Positions 35,009-46,482 of a stretch of DNA of 64,000 nucleotides are shown piece by piece. The position numbers were made by a program, and so were the translations under genes. Where the stretch lies: the NCBI GenBank assembly GCA_029844215.1, contig CM056725.1, positions 55,775,609 to 55,839,608 on the forward strand, in the 5' to 3' direction. The notes under the pieces are model-generated. The model was not told the DNA's origin. It made no database searches and saw only the letters and a program-made list of their open reading frames with translations. This DNA comes from Przewalskia tangutica (lineage: Eukaryota; Streptophyta; Magnoliopsida; Solanales; Solanaceae). Positions within the stretch are counted from its first letter, which is position 1, and every line of letters begins with the position of its first letter.

Positions 35009-38000
35009 TGTAACGCCCGAACCGGGCGTTCTTCGTGCCTTACCCTGCACCCTAGTGATACAACATCGAGAAAACCAGCGGAAAAATAAACACGAGTCAT
35101 GAAACAAGAGATATAATAAATAAACAGGCCAACCAAAGCAGTTGCCGGTATATACATAAAAACACGAGCAGTTATCCTTTTACAAACCACGCCACATTAC
35201 TCTGCACTCTAAGATTTACAACAACTATGACGGGGACGGGGCCCATACCACGAATGTACAAGAACCTACAACTCGTGAAACATACAAAGATAAGCCTCCG
35301 AAGGAACGGAGCTTTCAACACGCCGAAATGAGATCCTAAGAGCGGGGATCCACGGCCGATGTACCTCTGCGGCATGAACGCAGCCCCCCGAAGGAGGTCA
35401 GTACAACAGGTACCAAGTATGTGAAACTGTCAAAAACAGTAAATGAAATCATACTATTCTATAAAAGCAGTAGACATGTATGATAACCAAACTTACGATT
35501 CACAACATAAAAACAAATATGTCAAGTCGGGACTCACGCCTCAAAGTCACCACTAAATATAACTATGGGTCTCACGCCCACAACATCCATCATGTTCGCA
35601 TCACGGCGCGTGCCCGAATCGCGACGGTGTAGACATGTCCATGATGCAACAATAATAAGGCCGCGTGGCCACATGCCCCGAATCTTTGCGACGGTGTAGA
35701 CATGCCCATGTAACCTCAATAACAATATCTTGGGTGGTCAACCCGCCGCGTGACCCATGTCCCGGAATCTTGCGGTGTAGACACGCCCATGTTGCGATAA
35801 TAACCATATATCGGGTAATCAACGGCCGCGTGGCCGCACGCCCGAATCTGCGTCGGTGTAGACATGTCCATGTGATATCAACAACAAAGCGATAATCAAA
35901 ATGGAAACATACCCGTGGAATTCTCCATCACCGCGGACGTCGAGAAGTTCTCAACAAGTCAACCGGCCCTCTATCGAGAGACGCGGTAACACAGAAATAC
36001 CACACTTGTACAACAAAGGCTATCATCACAAGCATAGGCAAGTTTCACAACAACAAGCATAGGCAAGTTTCACAACAACAAGCATAGGCAAGTTTCACAA
36101 CAACTCAAAGTACTTCCATTTATACCAAAGTCCGGGTTTTTAACCCCAAAGTACTACATACGTTAAGTTCTTTTAAAAGAGATCCATTACTTCTATAAAA
36201 GTCACCCGATACCCGTAGTATTAGAATGACCAACCCACATTCCTTTTCAAAATCAAGTAACAGCATTCTTTTCCTAAGTTCCAGTTTGCCTAGTTTCAAT
36301 TACTCAAGCTTCTCATCTTCAAATGGTTTCATAGTTCCCAAACTTAATCACTTGATTCCTTTTTAGAACAATTGAGTAATATATGTCTCACGTGAGAGTA
36401 GGTTATTCTTGTTTACAACATTCTTATTACCGCAGCCATGACCTAGAAAATGTATATCATTTTGTCTCATCTTAGTTTCTATGCAGATGGAGGTTTCTCC
36501 GATTTTAATACAATTCATCATTATTCAATACATTTTCCTTTATTAACGCCAGTTGCGTGGTGCAGTCGATACACATTCTGATTTCCGAAATCAGTAAAAC
36601 ATTATCCCTTTAAATAAAACCAAGTACTCATTACTCACGAATGAGGTTTCACACAAACATTCACATTAAAACAAATAAGTTAAGTCTCTTATCTTATAAG
36701 ATCAAGTCTCTTAACTTCTAACATCAGTAAACCATTTTCTTTACCTCTCTTAAGACATTATACCTAACTCCCCATAAAGCTTAGTATAACTCTTTTTAAA
36801 ACCTTTTAAAACCAAGTGTTACTCTCCCTTCAAAACGATTTATAAATCTTTTGAAATACATCAAGTCCTTTATTATAACAAGCCAGTTATAATTCTCATC
36901 AGTTACCTTTTTTAAAACCACAAAGTATTTTCTTACCTACATAAAGCTGTTATAACCAACTTCCCATAAAGCCGTTATAACACTTTATGTTTTAAGAACA
37001 ATCAAACACAGTTAACACATGTACGTCTACCGTACTTACATAGTTCACACATATCATGCTAGAAGAGATAGGAAGAGGTTCACATACCTCGCGACGATTA
37101 TCGACAATAAGCAAAAAGCTCCAAGTACTACAACCTTGCTAGCCCTTTCCACTCCTCGAGTAGAATACGCTACTCTTAGTACTTTCACCTATAAAGGTCA
37201 CAAACGTCTATTAACCCCAAAACACAAGTTTCTATCTTTCTACAGAAAATTCGGCAAGATTTCCCCACATGGCAGCGTAAATCTCCTCTCTATCGAGGCC
37301 GCTACCAAGCCAACCAGTGGGGTTTACACGCCTAACCTGACGCGTACAATTCTACCACACAAGATACAAGTCTCATGTCTGATACCCTATGTAATTACGA
37401 TTCGATTCAGATTCTTCAGCTTAAGTCAAAAGACATTGCCAACTAACTACGTTCGATCTATATATAGTATACTTCAACTATATAATCAACAACATGTAAT
37501 TTCCAATCACAATAGAAGGGCGAGAGTGTTTACCTCGATAAGCCCAAAATTATCCAAGTAAAAGTCGATCCCGAGCAACGCTTAGCTCTACTCCGAGTGC
37601 TCCAAACAACCCTTAGAAGTTCTAACCAACTTCTACTCCAAAACTTCAACCAACACCAAGATTTTCCTTAGGGTTTCGGTTTGAGACTAAAAGGACAAAA
37701 GGTAGTATTTCCGTACTCTACGCAAAGAGGTAACTTTTGGAATACTACAAGGTATAAGGCTAAGGTATTTGGGCATTATAACAATACTAGGAGAGTATTT
37801 CTATACCACAACAAGGGTATTATACGAAGTAACTAGGCTAGTGGGTACCCACGGAGACACCACAGTGAGGAGGAGACCTCTCGGCCAAAGGCCACTGGGA
37901 GGAGAGGAGAGGCTTAGGACGAGAGCCACAAGAGGGAGGAGGGATTTCAAGACTTGGAAACATTTGTGGATGAATGAAGTCTTCACAAAGTGGGTATTTA

Positions 38001-38445
38001 GAGCAAAACCAAAGGCCAACCAATGGCCAAGATCTAGCCAAGTGCAAGGCAAGTGTAAGGCCAAGATCAAGCCAAGTGCACCCTAACCCTACTCCACAAA
38101 ACACTCCACAAAACAAGCAACAAAGCAAGGCACAAAAGAGGGAGCCAATCGGCCAAGGCCAACCAAGGCTCTTGGACGCCCAAATCGTCCAAGCCAATCC
38201 ATTTGCTTCCAATGTGAGGGTGACACATGTCACCCTCCCGTTGGTCCAAAATGTTTCGTCACCCGGAAAAATCCGCAAAAATTATAAATGACATAGCCGG
38301 AATTTTCTCTCCGAAAAGTGGAAAGCGTTTCGTCGACGACTCTAATCGGCACTTGTGCCCAAATTTCGAATCCAATGCCTACCTTAAGGCTCAAATTTCG
38401 TACGTACGTCCATACGTACATACTCTGGAAAAACGGGGTATAACA
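35009..38445 (-). mobile_element. 5' LTR of element C
   Basis: 3,437 bp; plus-strand ends are TGTAACGCCCGAACC and GGGGTATAACA. It matches the 3' LTR with differences clustered at CAG/CTG sites. The TATA position reads TATTTAGAG (37995-38003) instead of TATTTATAG. The minisatellite lies at 35600-35890 and the 180-residue frame at 37019-37561 is not a gene. Confidence 0.93.
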
Positions 38446-38450
38446 AAAAT

Positions 38451-38508
38451 AATTGTCCAGGTGCCATCACGCCCTAAGTAAAGACTTAGGAAAAGTCGGG
38501 GCGTGACA
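38451..38508 (+). mobile_element. Terminal 58 bp of 3' LTR of element A
   Basis: AATTGTCCAGGTGCCATCAC through GGGGCGTGACA matches the end of the 5' LTR (about 22047-22104). It is followed by CAAGA, the second target-site copy. Confidence 0.95.
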
Positions 38509-38513
38509 CAAGA

Positions 38514-39759
38514 GGCCAACTAGCCCGTACTCATAATGACCTCAATGTCTGTCATAACAGCTCTGCTAGGTCTGCTAGGGTCTAACGACTGTATCGTTAC
38601 CGGCAATTTTCTACCTGCTCAGCTACCACCCAAAACTCACGGGTGTAGTCACCACGAAAGGTCCTCATGGATTCAGGCTCCATTTCTTTACACTTGGCTG
38701 CTCTTTTTTTCACTGGTCGTACTCTTTCCGTACTTACAAACTTATACTAGCATACGTACATAAATTCCATACTAATTCCGGCCTCCTCTCTTTGGAGTTA
38801 CTAAATTAAACAATATAAGGCCCATTCCGGCTCTCACAACCTGGTTCCGGTGGAACACGTCCACGAACCCGTAAAATGATTAACTAAACTTGGGCCTTGC
38901 ACCCGTGACTCGCCACGTAGCGGGACTACTACCAACTGATCCCATTTCATTCAAGCTATGGGGCGACCCTTAATAGGTCCCCAACCCGACTCGGCGTCGT
39001 ATTTAACTCTTTTCCTTGGTCTGTCTTAACTTTTTACTACCTGAGAAGGCCTTATATACCTAAGGTCTCGGTGGTTATCACATTCTTAGGCTCGCAATTT
39101 CCAGGCTCCATGCCTACCTTATCAGTCCCCAGAACGGGTACAAAACTTATCGTAATACCATAATCGTGTTGTCTTGACCACAACAACCATACATACTCCA
39201 TACGGATCTCACCCGTACCATTTTAAAAATCCTACTACGTAGCTCAATCTACTAACATAGTCTCCCATTAATTCCCTTAATAATAACTTCTTAAGGGTCC
39301 ATTCCCTTCTCAGACAGCTCATCATTTCCTAATTATCTCAAATTAGTACGTAAAACCTTGATGAGAATTCATTAAACTGTTTCATACCTTCCCGGTATTT
39401 ATTTAGTCCTTACCAAATCCTGGTAATCTAAAATCATTCTAGGCAACACGCGTCTGACCCTCATACATAAATCCGTATAGTTGTATGTCACAATACCAAC
39501 TACAAACATTACCAACCTGGATACGCAATCCATATAATCTTTCCTGGGTCACTGCTGCCTTTCTCGTAGCTGCAAACAATCATAACTTGTTAGGGAGAGA
39601 CGACCCTAACCATACAGCTCTATCGCACGATCTTAGAGTGAGAAGAATGGAAACCAATCCTAAATGTCCTGCAGCCTCCTGATTATAGATGTGGTGCACA
39701 ACACACCGATAATCAAGACTCACTGACACCGATGCATAGACACTTTCCGAGGACTAACT
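38514..39759 (-). other. Unrecognised internal region of B, copy 1, primer-site end
   Basis: Collinear with 45255-46467 of copy 2. No gag or other domain is recognised on either strand. The last 180 bp (GTGAGAAGAATGGAAACCAA onward) is the leader shared with elements C and D. Many differences from copy 2 fall at CTG, CAG or CCTGG. Confidence 0.65.
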
Positions 39760-39771
39760 GCTCTGATACCA
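39760..39771 (-). promoter_or_regulatory. Primer binding site of B (initiator Met-tRNA)
   Basis: The minus strand reads TGGTATCAGAGC a few bases from LTR2, the canonical match to plant initiator methionine tRNA. It identifies LTR2 as the 5' LTR for internal copy 1. Confidence 0.92.
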
Positions 39772-41727
39772 CTTTTGTCACGACCCGACCACGGGCCCGT
39801 GACTGGTGCCCTACCTGGGCACCCCTTTCGGTATACAACAGAGAATAGCAGCGGAACATACACAACTTATAAAATGCTTAAACATAAAATAACAACAGGC
39901 TAGCCGATAAGGCCACCTTTCCGTACAATATATGCAAAAAAAATAGTACATTTTTTTTCTTTACAACCCAATCCACAAATGTGACTACGCACTCTAAGAA
40001 TAACAACTCGCGAGACAGGCCCGCCATACCACGAATGTACAACGACCGACAATACCGTGGATAAGCCTCAGAATAAATGAGCTTCTCAACCGGTGAACGG
40101 TGATCCTAAAAGCGAGGATCAAGAATCAGTACTCTACTGCGGCGTGAACGCACCGAAGGAGGTCGATTACAACATGTACCAAATATGTGGCCAGAAATCA
40201 GTAATGAAATCATAAGTCTATAATATAACTGGAGACATGTATGATAACTCAATTAACAGTACATAGTGCCTTACTAACAATGAGAGTAATCAAAAGTATA
40301 CTTACAACATAAAAATAGGAAGCTCGCGATCAAAGCAGGACCACCCGCCCGCAGTATCATTAAGCAATCCTACTCCTGGGACTATTTCACCCGCATAGGT
40401 CGCGTGGACCAGCATGAGGTATTCCTCGCATAGGCTGTATCCGCCCGCATGGGACTATTTCACCCGCATAAGCCCATAAGGACTCGCATGAGGTATTCCT
40501 CGCATCGTGCGTAGCAAATCCACGGAAACAGGTGGTATAACTATCTTGGGGATTCACCCCTCAATTATACTCTTACCCTGAAACAGGTGGTATAACTATC
40601 TTGGGGATTTACCGCTCCGATATACTCTTACCCTAGAGAAGGTGATATAACTATCTTGGGGATTTACCCCTCAGATATACTCTTACCCTATCTCAACTGG
40701 CCATCATACATAACATAAGCCCTGCCGGCTTATCATACATAACATAAGCACTACCGGCTTATCATACAATAAGCAAGTTAAGAAATCCCCCCTAACTTCT
40801 TATTAACCTTATTCATATACACTCTCATTTTAGTTTACTTAAGGCACTAACATGTCATTATAAATCCGGGAGTTAACCCAAAGTACTACGTACTTCTATT
40901 CTTTTAAAATGACTCATTTTCATATAAAACTTCCAAGATACTAATAACCGTAGTATCAAGTCATAACTACATTTTAAGACAAGTCACAATACCTTTTTAG
41001 AAAATACACTTTCGGGCTTCTAAATCAAGTGACTTCTTTCTTTCAAAACCTTAAGCAATTGATGCCTTTAAATCAATTTGCCTTCCGTTATTTCAAGTCA
41101 TTTAACATACTTAAATTACTTAGAGTAAACCACTCTTTTTAACTTTCCATAAAGCTATTATAACCAACTTCCCATAAAGCCGTTATACTAGCTTTATACA
41201 TTAGCAACTTACATACTTCTTTATAACCAAGAGAATTAAACTTTCCAACAAAACAAGTATCAATAATACTTTCAACATACTTAAGTCTCTTAACTTTTGA
41301 AAACCAAGATATCCTTAATATTTAAACAAGTGAGTTAATTCCCTAACTCAATCAACTTGGACATTCTTAAAATAAGCCAAGGATATCAAATGGACCTAGA
41401 TTGTCAAAATCTTGTACGTCTACCATACTATACATTTACAACTTATTCATGCTCAAGAGATAAGAAAGTTCCACATACCTCTTCGGTTTAATCCACTTGC
41501 TAAGTCCAATTCACCGTACGTAGTATGTCAACCTATAATGACCATAGTACGTCTATTAACTTCTAGTTTCAAACGTAGAATATTCCAAGTGCAAAGCTAC
41601 TAAATTCTAAGGAAAATCGGACAACACTTCCTTTGTTTCTACATACTTTGCCACCTTTTTCAAGGCCGAATTCAATAACCAAACATGACACATTTAAGGC
41701 TCAATCAATGTAGTTATCAATAGGGGA

Positions 41728-41750
41728 TTACACGTCTACAAGACGTGTAA
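41728..41750. repeat. Perfect 10-bp inverted repeat in LTR2 of B
   Basis: TTACACGTCT-ACA-AGACGTGTAA has perfect arms and a 3-base loop. It lies downstream of the promoter region on the minus strand, so it could form a hairpin in the transcript. Identical copies are at 12654-12676 and 48429-48451. Confidence 0.9.
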
Positions 41751-42674
41751 AATTCTGCCCCAAATTTATAACAAACTAGTCCAACATATAATGTCATTCT
41801 CGGCCAAAGGTGTAACAACATAACAATCTTTCCAATTCCTTTTCAATTCAAGTTGTTTAGTATAACATGATATCAAGCCGCAATCGATTATAGCTACTAC
41901 ATTCTTCAAGTAGGTAACATGCGACAATTCAATTTATCGATCAAATTGGATTTCAAATTCAAATGGCTAAACATGTCATTTTCGGATTTAAGCTTCCAAT
42001 TTTCCATAACACTTATCAATCTTTATAACACATATCACATGATCATTTCTAACTTATAATAACATGGAATCTTCAATTACAAAAGTAAGACGAAGATTAT
42101 ACCTCATTTAGCCCAAATATGCTCCAAGATTACAAGTCGATCCTTAGCAACTTTAGCGCCTCTTTTTGACATTCCAATCCACTCCAAGCAACCCTTAGAA
42201 CCATATGATGAACTCATCTTCAAGTTCCAACTTCAAAGTTGAAGAACTCCTTTAGTTTCCGCCTTGCGACTAATATGAAAACGCCATTTTTCCGAGATCT
42301 TTCTATTGAGATAACCTTACAATATACTTAGGAACCTTGGTTTAAAGTATGGGAATTATTGGACAACAATTGAAAATTTTTCTCCTCAAACCCTTGCTAA
42401 AGCCGAGAGCACACTTGTGTGTCTTCAAATTTTCTTGAAAAATTTCTAAGTGTATAAGCTTGTCTTGCAACTAGTAGACATATATAACACTAGGAAGGGT
42501 CTAGATTAGCACACATGTGGGGCTTAGATGTGTTTCACATGGATCAAGCCCAAGTGGCACTTTGACAAGTCAGCAATGTCAAGCTCCTTATCTTTGCAAG
42601 ACTTGGTCATTTAAATTATGGTCAAATGGCCATTTTAACCATGCCATTTTCGTCCAAGACCACTAAGGGGGGGT

Positions 42675-42684
42675 GACACGTGTC
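42675..42684. promoter_or_regulatory. G-box palindrome GACACGTGTC in LTR2 of B
   Basis: Same site as 13602-13611 in LTR1 and 59955-59964 in LTR E, about 140 bp inside the minus-strand LTR start and next to a G/C run. Confidence 0.5.
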
Positions 42685-42820
42685 GCCCTCCTATTCGTCG
42701 CAATATTCATTTTCCGACAATTCCATAATTCCGATAAATTTTTACTCGTCTCAAACCTTAACATTTTTGAGTTCTTACGTACGTTCTTATAAACATATCC
42801 TGAAATTTCGGGGTGTAACA

Positions 42821-43209
42821 TTCTTCCCCCCTTAGAAACATTCGTCCCCGAATGTTCCTTTGGGAGTCACACTAAAAGATAGCGACATAGTCTTCTTTTA
42901 CAACCCCTACATACCAATAATACCACACGCGGCCACATAACAATGCTCATACTAAAATGTCGACCTGAACCCCCATGTGTCCACGTCGGCTATCTCAGAT
43001 AAAGCTTCACGACTCGAGCTTACTCATAATCTTTCCTGGATAAGCTTCGCCTTATCCGCAGCCCCGAATCAAATCGACCAAATAACTGAACCTCGCCTAC
43101 GTCGAACCAACCAACCGGCGATCTACACTTTCTACATACAAGGCCTCATACAGGGCCATCTAAAAAAAAACTGGAAGGGTATCTGTTATCGTACGTAACA
43201 CAACAAGAG
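42821..43209 (-). other. Polypurine tract and 3' spacer of B, copy 2
   Basis: TTCTTCCCCCCTTAG at 42821-42835 is the purine tract on the minus strand. The CATTCGTCCCCGAATG inverted repeat follows. The rest is untranslated spacer, and the frame at 42977-43198 is not conserved in copy 1. Confidence 0.75.
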
Positions 43210-44160
43210 GCAATTAACCCTCCTGGCTATTTCTGAAATCAAGAACACAAGCCCGCAACCTATCCTCCAGTGCCTGGATAGTACGCTCTGCCTGACCGTC
43301 GGTCTGAGGGTGTAATGCAACACTGAGACTCACTTGTGTCCCTAATCCCTTCTGAAAAACCTCCAGAAGTTATCCGTAACCGAGCTCATCTGTCTGTCAT
43401 CATAAACGTAGGAACCCCGTGCAGTCTCACAATCTCTCTGCTATACAAGCTAGCATAAACCTCAGCCGAGTAAGTGGTCCCAATCCGGAAGAACACAGCC
43501 GGTTTCAACAGCCTATTTACCATGACCCCCAGGGAGTCGCACTTCCTCCGAGTACGATGCCACCCTGTAACAAGATCCATATTAATTACCTCTCATATCT
43601 AGGTTGGGATTTCAATTGCCTGCAATAGCCCACTGGGCTTCTGGTGCTCAACCATGACCTGCTACTAACTCGAACACTAAGCAGTAAACTCCGCTATGTC
43701 CCTTTTTCCGGTCATCTTACCCATACATATATCTGAGGTCACGACACAACTTAGTCGACCCCGAGCAATTTGAGCAATAAGCACTGTATGCCTCCCCTAA
43801 AACCTGCTGACTAGTCTTGCAACACCGGGTACACACAATCTATCCTCATATCATAGCACCCCATCCGGTGCTACTCAAACAGGCTCTTCCCTTCTCGGAG
43901 AGTCGTATCTCGATACCGTATCGTAACTGGATCCTCATACTGTCGCCTCTCTAAATCGGAAGTGGCGTAATTTCCTTTCCTGCTTCCCTAATTACCGGGA
44001 AAACATAAGCTCTATCCTTATCGGGTTGCGTCAGCACACAACCTAGCCCAACACCCAACGTGCTTTCATAATAACCTAACCCTCTTGTCTCACAGGAGGG
44101 GTTAGAACTGTAGTCGTGGTCCACTTATCTTCCAATAACTGAAAGCCTTTCTCATTCATA
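43210..44160 (-). pseudogene. Decayed pol of element B, copy 2
   Basis: Read on the minus strand from high to low coordinates: RT thumb remnant (TVLTPPV-like, about 44100), RNase H start (GVGLGCVLTQ, about 44060), a GSTKLCRDLR segment of the integrase zinc region (about 43760), then EHQKPSGLLQAIEIP. The integrase core frame follows (43580-43386, MDLVTGWHRTRR to MMTDR), then HPQTDGQAERTIQALED near 43310-43260. In-frame stops interrupt the zinc region. The 64-residue core frame is identical to that at 14312-14506, so both copies descend from one already defective sequence. The family is Ty3/gypsy. Confidence 0.88.
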
Positions 44161-46467
44161 TTCGGGTATCCTTAATCTCACTTATGGTTCCTGTTTCCCT
44201 TTCTCTATTGCAACCAAACTTGGTCACTAAACTTAGACATAATTCCTTTGCTTGCCTCATGGCTAAGACTTACTGTCAATCACAAATTAGGGGAGAGGTT
44301 TTCCTTGATCTCGTCAAGTAACAATCCTATTATTCTCTCCCAGCTCGTAGAGATAATAGCCAGGTGTTACCACATTTCCTCGAAATGTTCTTACTTCCCA
44401 TTATTTACTAATGGTCTTTACGCTAGTCTGGGGTAATCATAACTCGTGCAACTTACATGACCATAGCCGTATTCTCCTTTATCATTCTGGTCATATCCTT
44501 ACCTTAGGCTTATTATTAGCAAAAGTATTTCTATCTTGATTCATAATCGTACAGTTTCATACAAACGTACTACCTGCATTTATATCTTTACGATACTTCC
44601 TCGACCAATTCGTACGTCGTTCTTAATCACCCCAACACAACACTTTTCCCACGGTTATTTAAAACTGTAACCTATGGCATGACGATACCGAAGACCTTAC
44701 CAGTCTCATATCCTGCGTCTAACAACATGGGTACACGCAACCCCATAATACGTAAAACTGTCCTTTTACGTGGGGGAGAGAACTTATCTCCCTTTCTTAA
44801 ACTTTCCTTGGAGTCACAACCCTAATCACAGGGTCCTCTTGCGGTCCAGTAATTATCTAATCATCACGCACCGCCTTTAAGTTCGTGTATATTTTCCAAC
44901 CTACCAAAGATGCCCTCAGCTTTCCGTCGGCAGCACTCGTACTTATTTTATTCTTGTCCTGTACATTTTCCTGAAATTATCCGGAAGGTCGTGGCCCTGA
45001 CCGCCACACCAAACCAACTCCAAGTACCTCCAAGGGTACTTAACATAAATTCCTCCAAATTCAATTATTACTTACTTTCTGCGTCAATTTACCTCAAGTG
45101 AACAAGTCACACAGACTTAAAAAGAAAAACAATGATGCCAAAGAAGGAAGGATAATTCACTGGTTACTACCACTTCTCTTCCTTTACACTGGATAATCAG
45201 CTTACCAGAAAACTGGAATCGACCCAATGTCTCTCTGCAGTCAACGTTGGCCTAACAAGAGGCCAACTAGCTCGTACTCATAATGACCTCAATGTCTGTC
45301 ATAACAGCTCTGCTAGGTCTGCTAGGGTCCAACGACTGTATCGTTACCGGCAATTATCTACCTCGCCAAATACCACCCAACACTCACGTGTAGTCACCAC
45401 GAAAGGTCCTCGTGGATTCGTGCTCCATTTCTTTACACTTGGTCTCTCTTTTCATCGGTCGTACTCTTTCCGCATTTCCAAACTTATACTAGCATACATA
45501 CATAAATTCCATACTAATTCCCTCCTCTCTCTTTGGAGTTACTAAATTAAACAATATAAGGCCCATTCCGGCTCTCACAACGGTTCGGTGGAACACGCCC
45601 ACGAACCCGTAAAATGATTAACTAAACTTGGGCCTTGCACCTCGTGACTTGTCACGTGGGGACTACTACCAACCGATCCCATTTCATTCAAGCTATGGGC
45701 GACCCTTAATAGGTCCCAACCCGACTCGGCGTCGTATTTAACTCTTTTCCTTGGTCCTTAACTTTTTACTACGAGAAGGCCTTATATACCTAAGGTCTCG
45801 GTGGTTATCACATTCTTAGGCTCGCAATTTCTGTGCTCCATGCCTACCTTATCATCCCAGTGAACGGTACAAAACTTATCGTAATACCATAATCGTGTTG
45901 TCTTGACCACAACAACCATACATACTCCATACGGATCTCACGCACCATTTTAAAATCCTACTACGTAGCTCAATCTAGTAACATAGTCTCCCATTAATTC
46001 CCTTAATAATAACTTCTTAAGGGTCCATTCCTTCTCGACATTTCATCATTTCCTAATTATCTCAAATTAGTACGTAAAACTTGATGAGAATTCATTAAAT
46101 CGCTTCATACCTTCCCCGTATTTATTTAGTCCTTACCAAATCTCGTAATCTAAAATCATTCTAGGCAAATCGCCCGACCTTCATACATAAATCCGTATAG
46201 TTGTATGTCACAATACCAACTACAAACATAATCAACCCGATACGCAATCCATATAATCTTTCCCGGTCATCACGCTCGTAGTGCAAACAATCATAACTTG
46301 TTGTGAGAGACGACCCTAACCATACAAAATTTATCGCACGATCTTAGAGTGAGAAGAATGGAAACCAATCCTAAATGTCCTGCAGCCTCCCGATTATATG
46401 TGGTGCACAACACACCGATAATCAAGACTCTACTAGACACGGTGCAGACACTTTCCGAGGACTAATC
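44161..46467 (-). other. Unrecognised internal region of B, copy 2
   Basis: Covers the uninterrupted equivalents of 18391-19489 and 38514-39759. The join near 45250-45260 shows the empty site for element A. I recognise no gag, protease or RT catalytic motif on either strand. The leader (about 46340-46467) is shared with C and D. Confidence 0.65.
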
Positions 46468-46478
46468 GCTCGATACCA
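46468..46478 (-). promoter_or_regulatory. Primer binding site of B, copy 2 (altered)
   Basis: The minus strand reads TGGTATCGAGC, lacking one base relative to the site at 39760-39771. The change is the same as in element C. Confidence 0.8.
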
Positions 46479-46482
46479 CTTT

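Larger units (their letters stand above)
29553..38445 (-). mobile_element. Element C: gag-only (TR-GAG-like) Ty3/gypsy element
   Basis: An 8,893-bp minus-oriented element inserted in the 3' LTR of A, flanked by AAAAT at 29548-29552 and 38446-38450. Its 5' LTR is 35009-38445 and its 3' LTR is 29553-32976. The internal region is only about 2.0 kb and holds a primer site, a gag on the minus strand and a purine tract, with no trace of protease, RT or integrase. This matches published non-autonomous TR-GAG elements, which need enzymes from autonomous relatives. The solo LTR at 14849 is a close relative. Confidence 0.93.
19495..38508 (+). mobile_element. Element A: Ty3/gypsy chromovirus (Tekay/Del type)
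   Basis: A plus-oriented LTR retrotransposon flanked by CAAGA at 19490-19494 and 38509-38513, a perfect target duplication; the empty site is visible near 45255. The 5' LTR is 19495-22104 (2,610 bp). The 3' LTR is 27015-29552 plus 38451-38508, split by element C. The order is LTR, primer site, gag, protease, RT, RNase H, integrase, chromodomain, polypurine tract, LTR. The C-terminal chromodomain places it among chromoviruses, and long LTRs with the ATTCGAGGACGAAT motif fit Tekay/Del. All reading frames are interrupted, so the copy is not autonomous. Confidence 0.95.
39776..42820 (-). mobile_element. LTR2 of element B (uninterrupted)
   Basis: The 3,045-bp reference copy of this LTR; plus-strand ends TGTCACGACCCGACC and TTTCGGGGTGTAACA. 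Landmarks: minisatellite slot 40320-40690 (CCGCATGAGGTATTCCTCGC units, then three ~56-bp GGTGGTATAACTATCTTGGG units), hairpin 41728-41750 and GACACGTGTC at 42675-42684. It serves as 5' LTR for internal copy 1 and 3' LTR for internal copy 2. Confidence 0.93.

Noticed and set aside
37019..37561. 180-residue frame in the 5' LTR of element C
   Set aside because: The matching frame in the 3' LTR (31538-31846) is shorter and shifted; no domain, consistent with non-coding LTR sequence.
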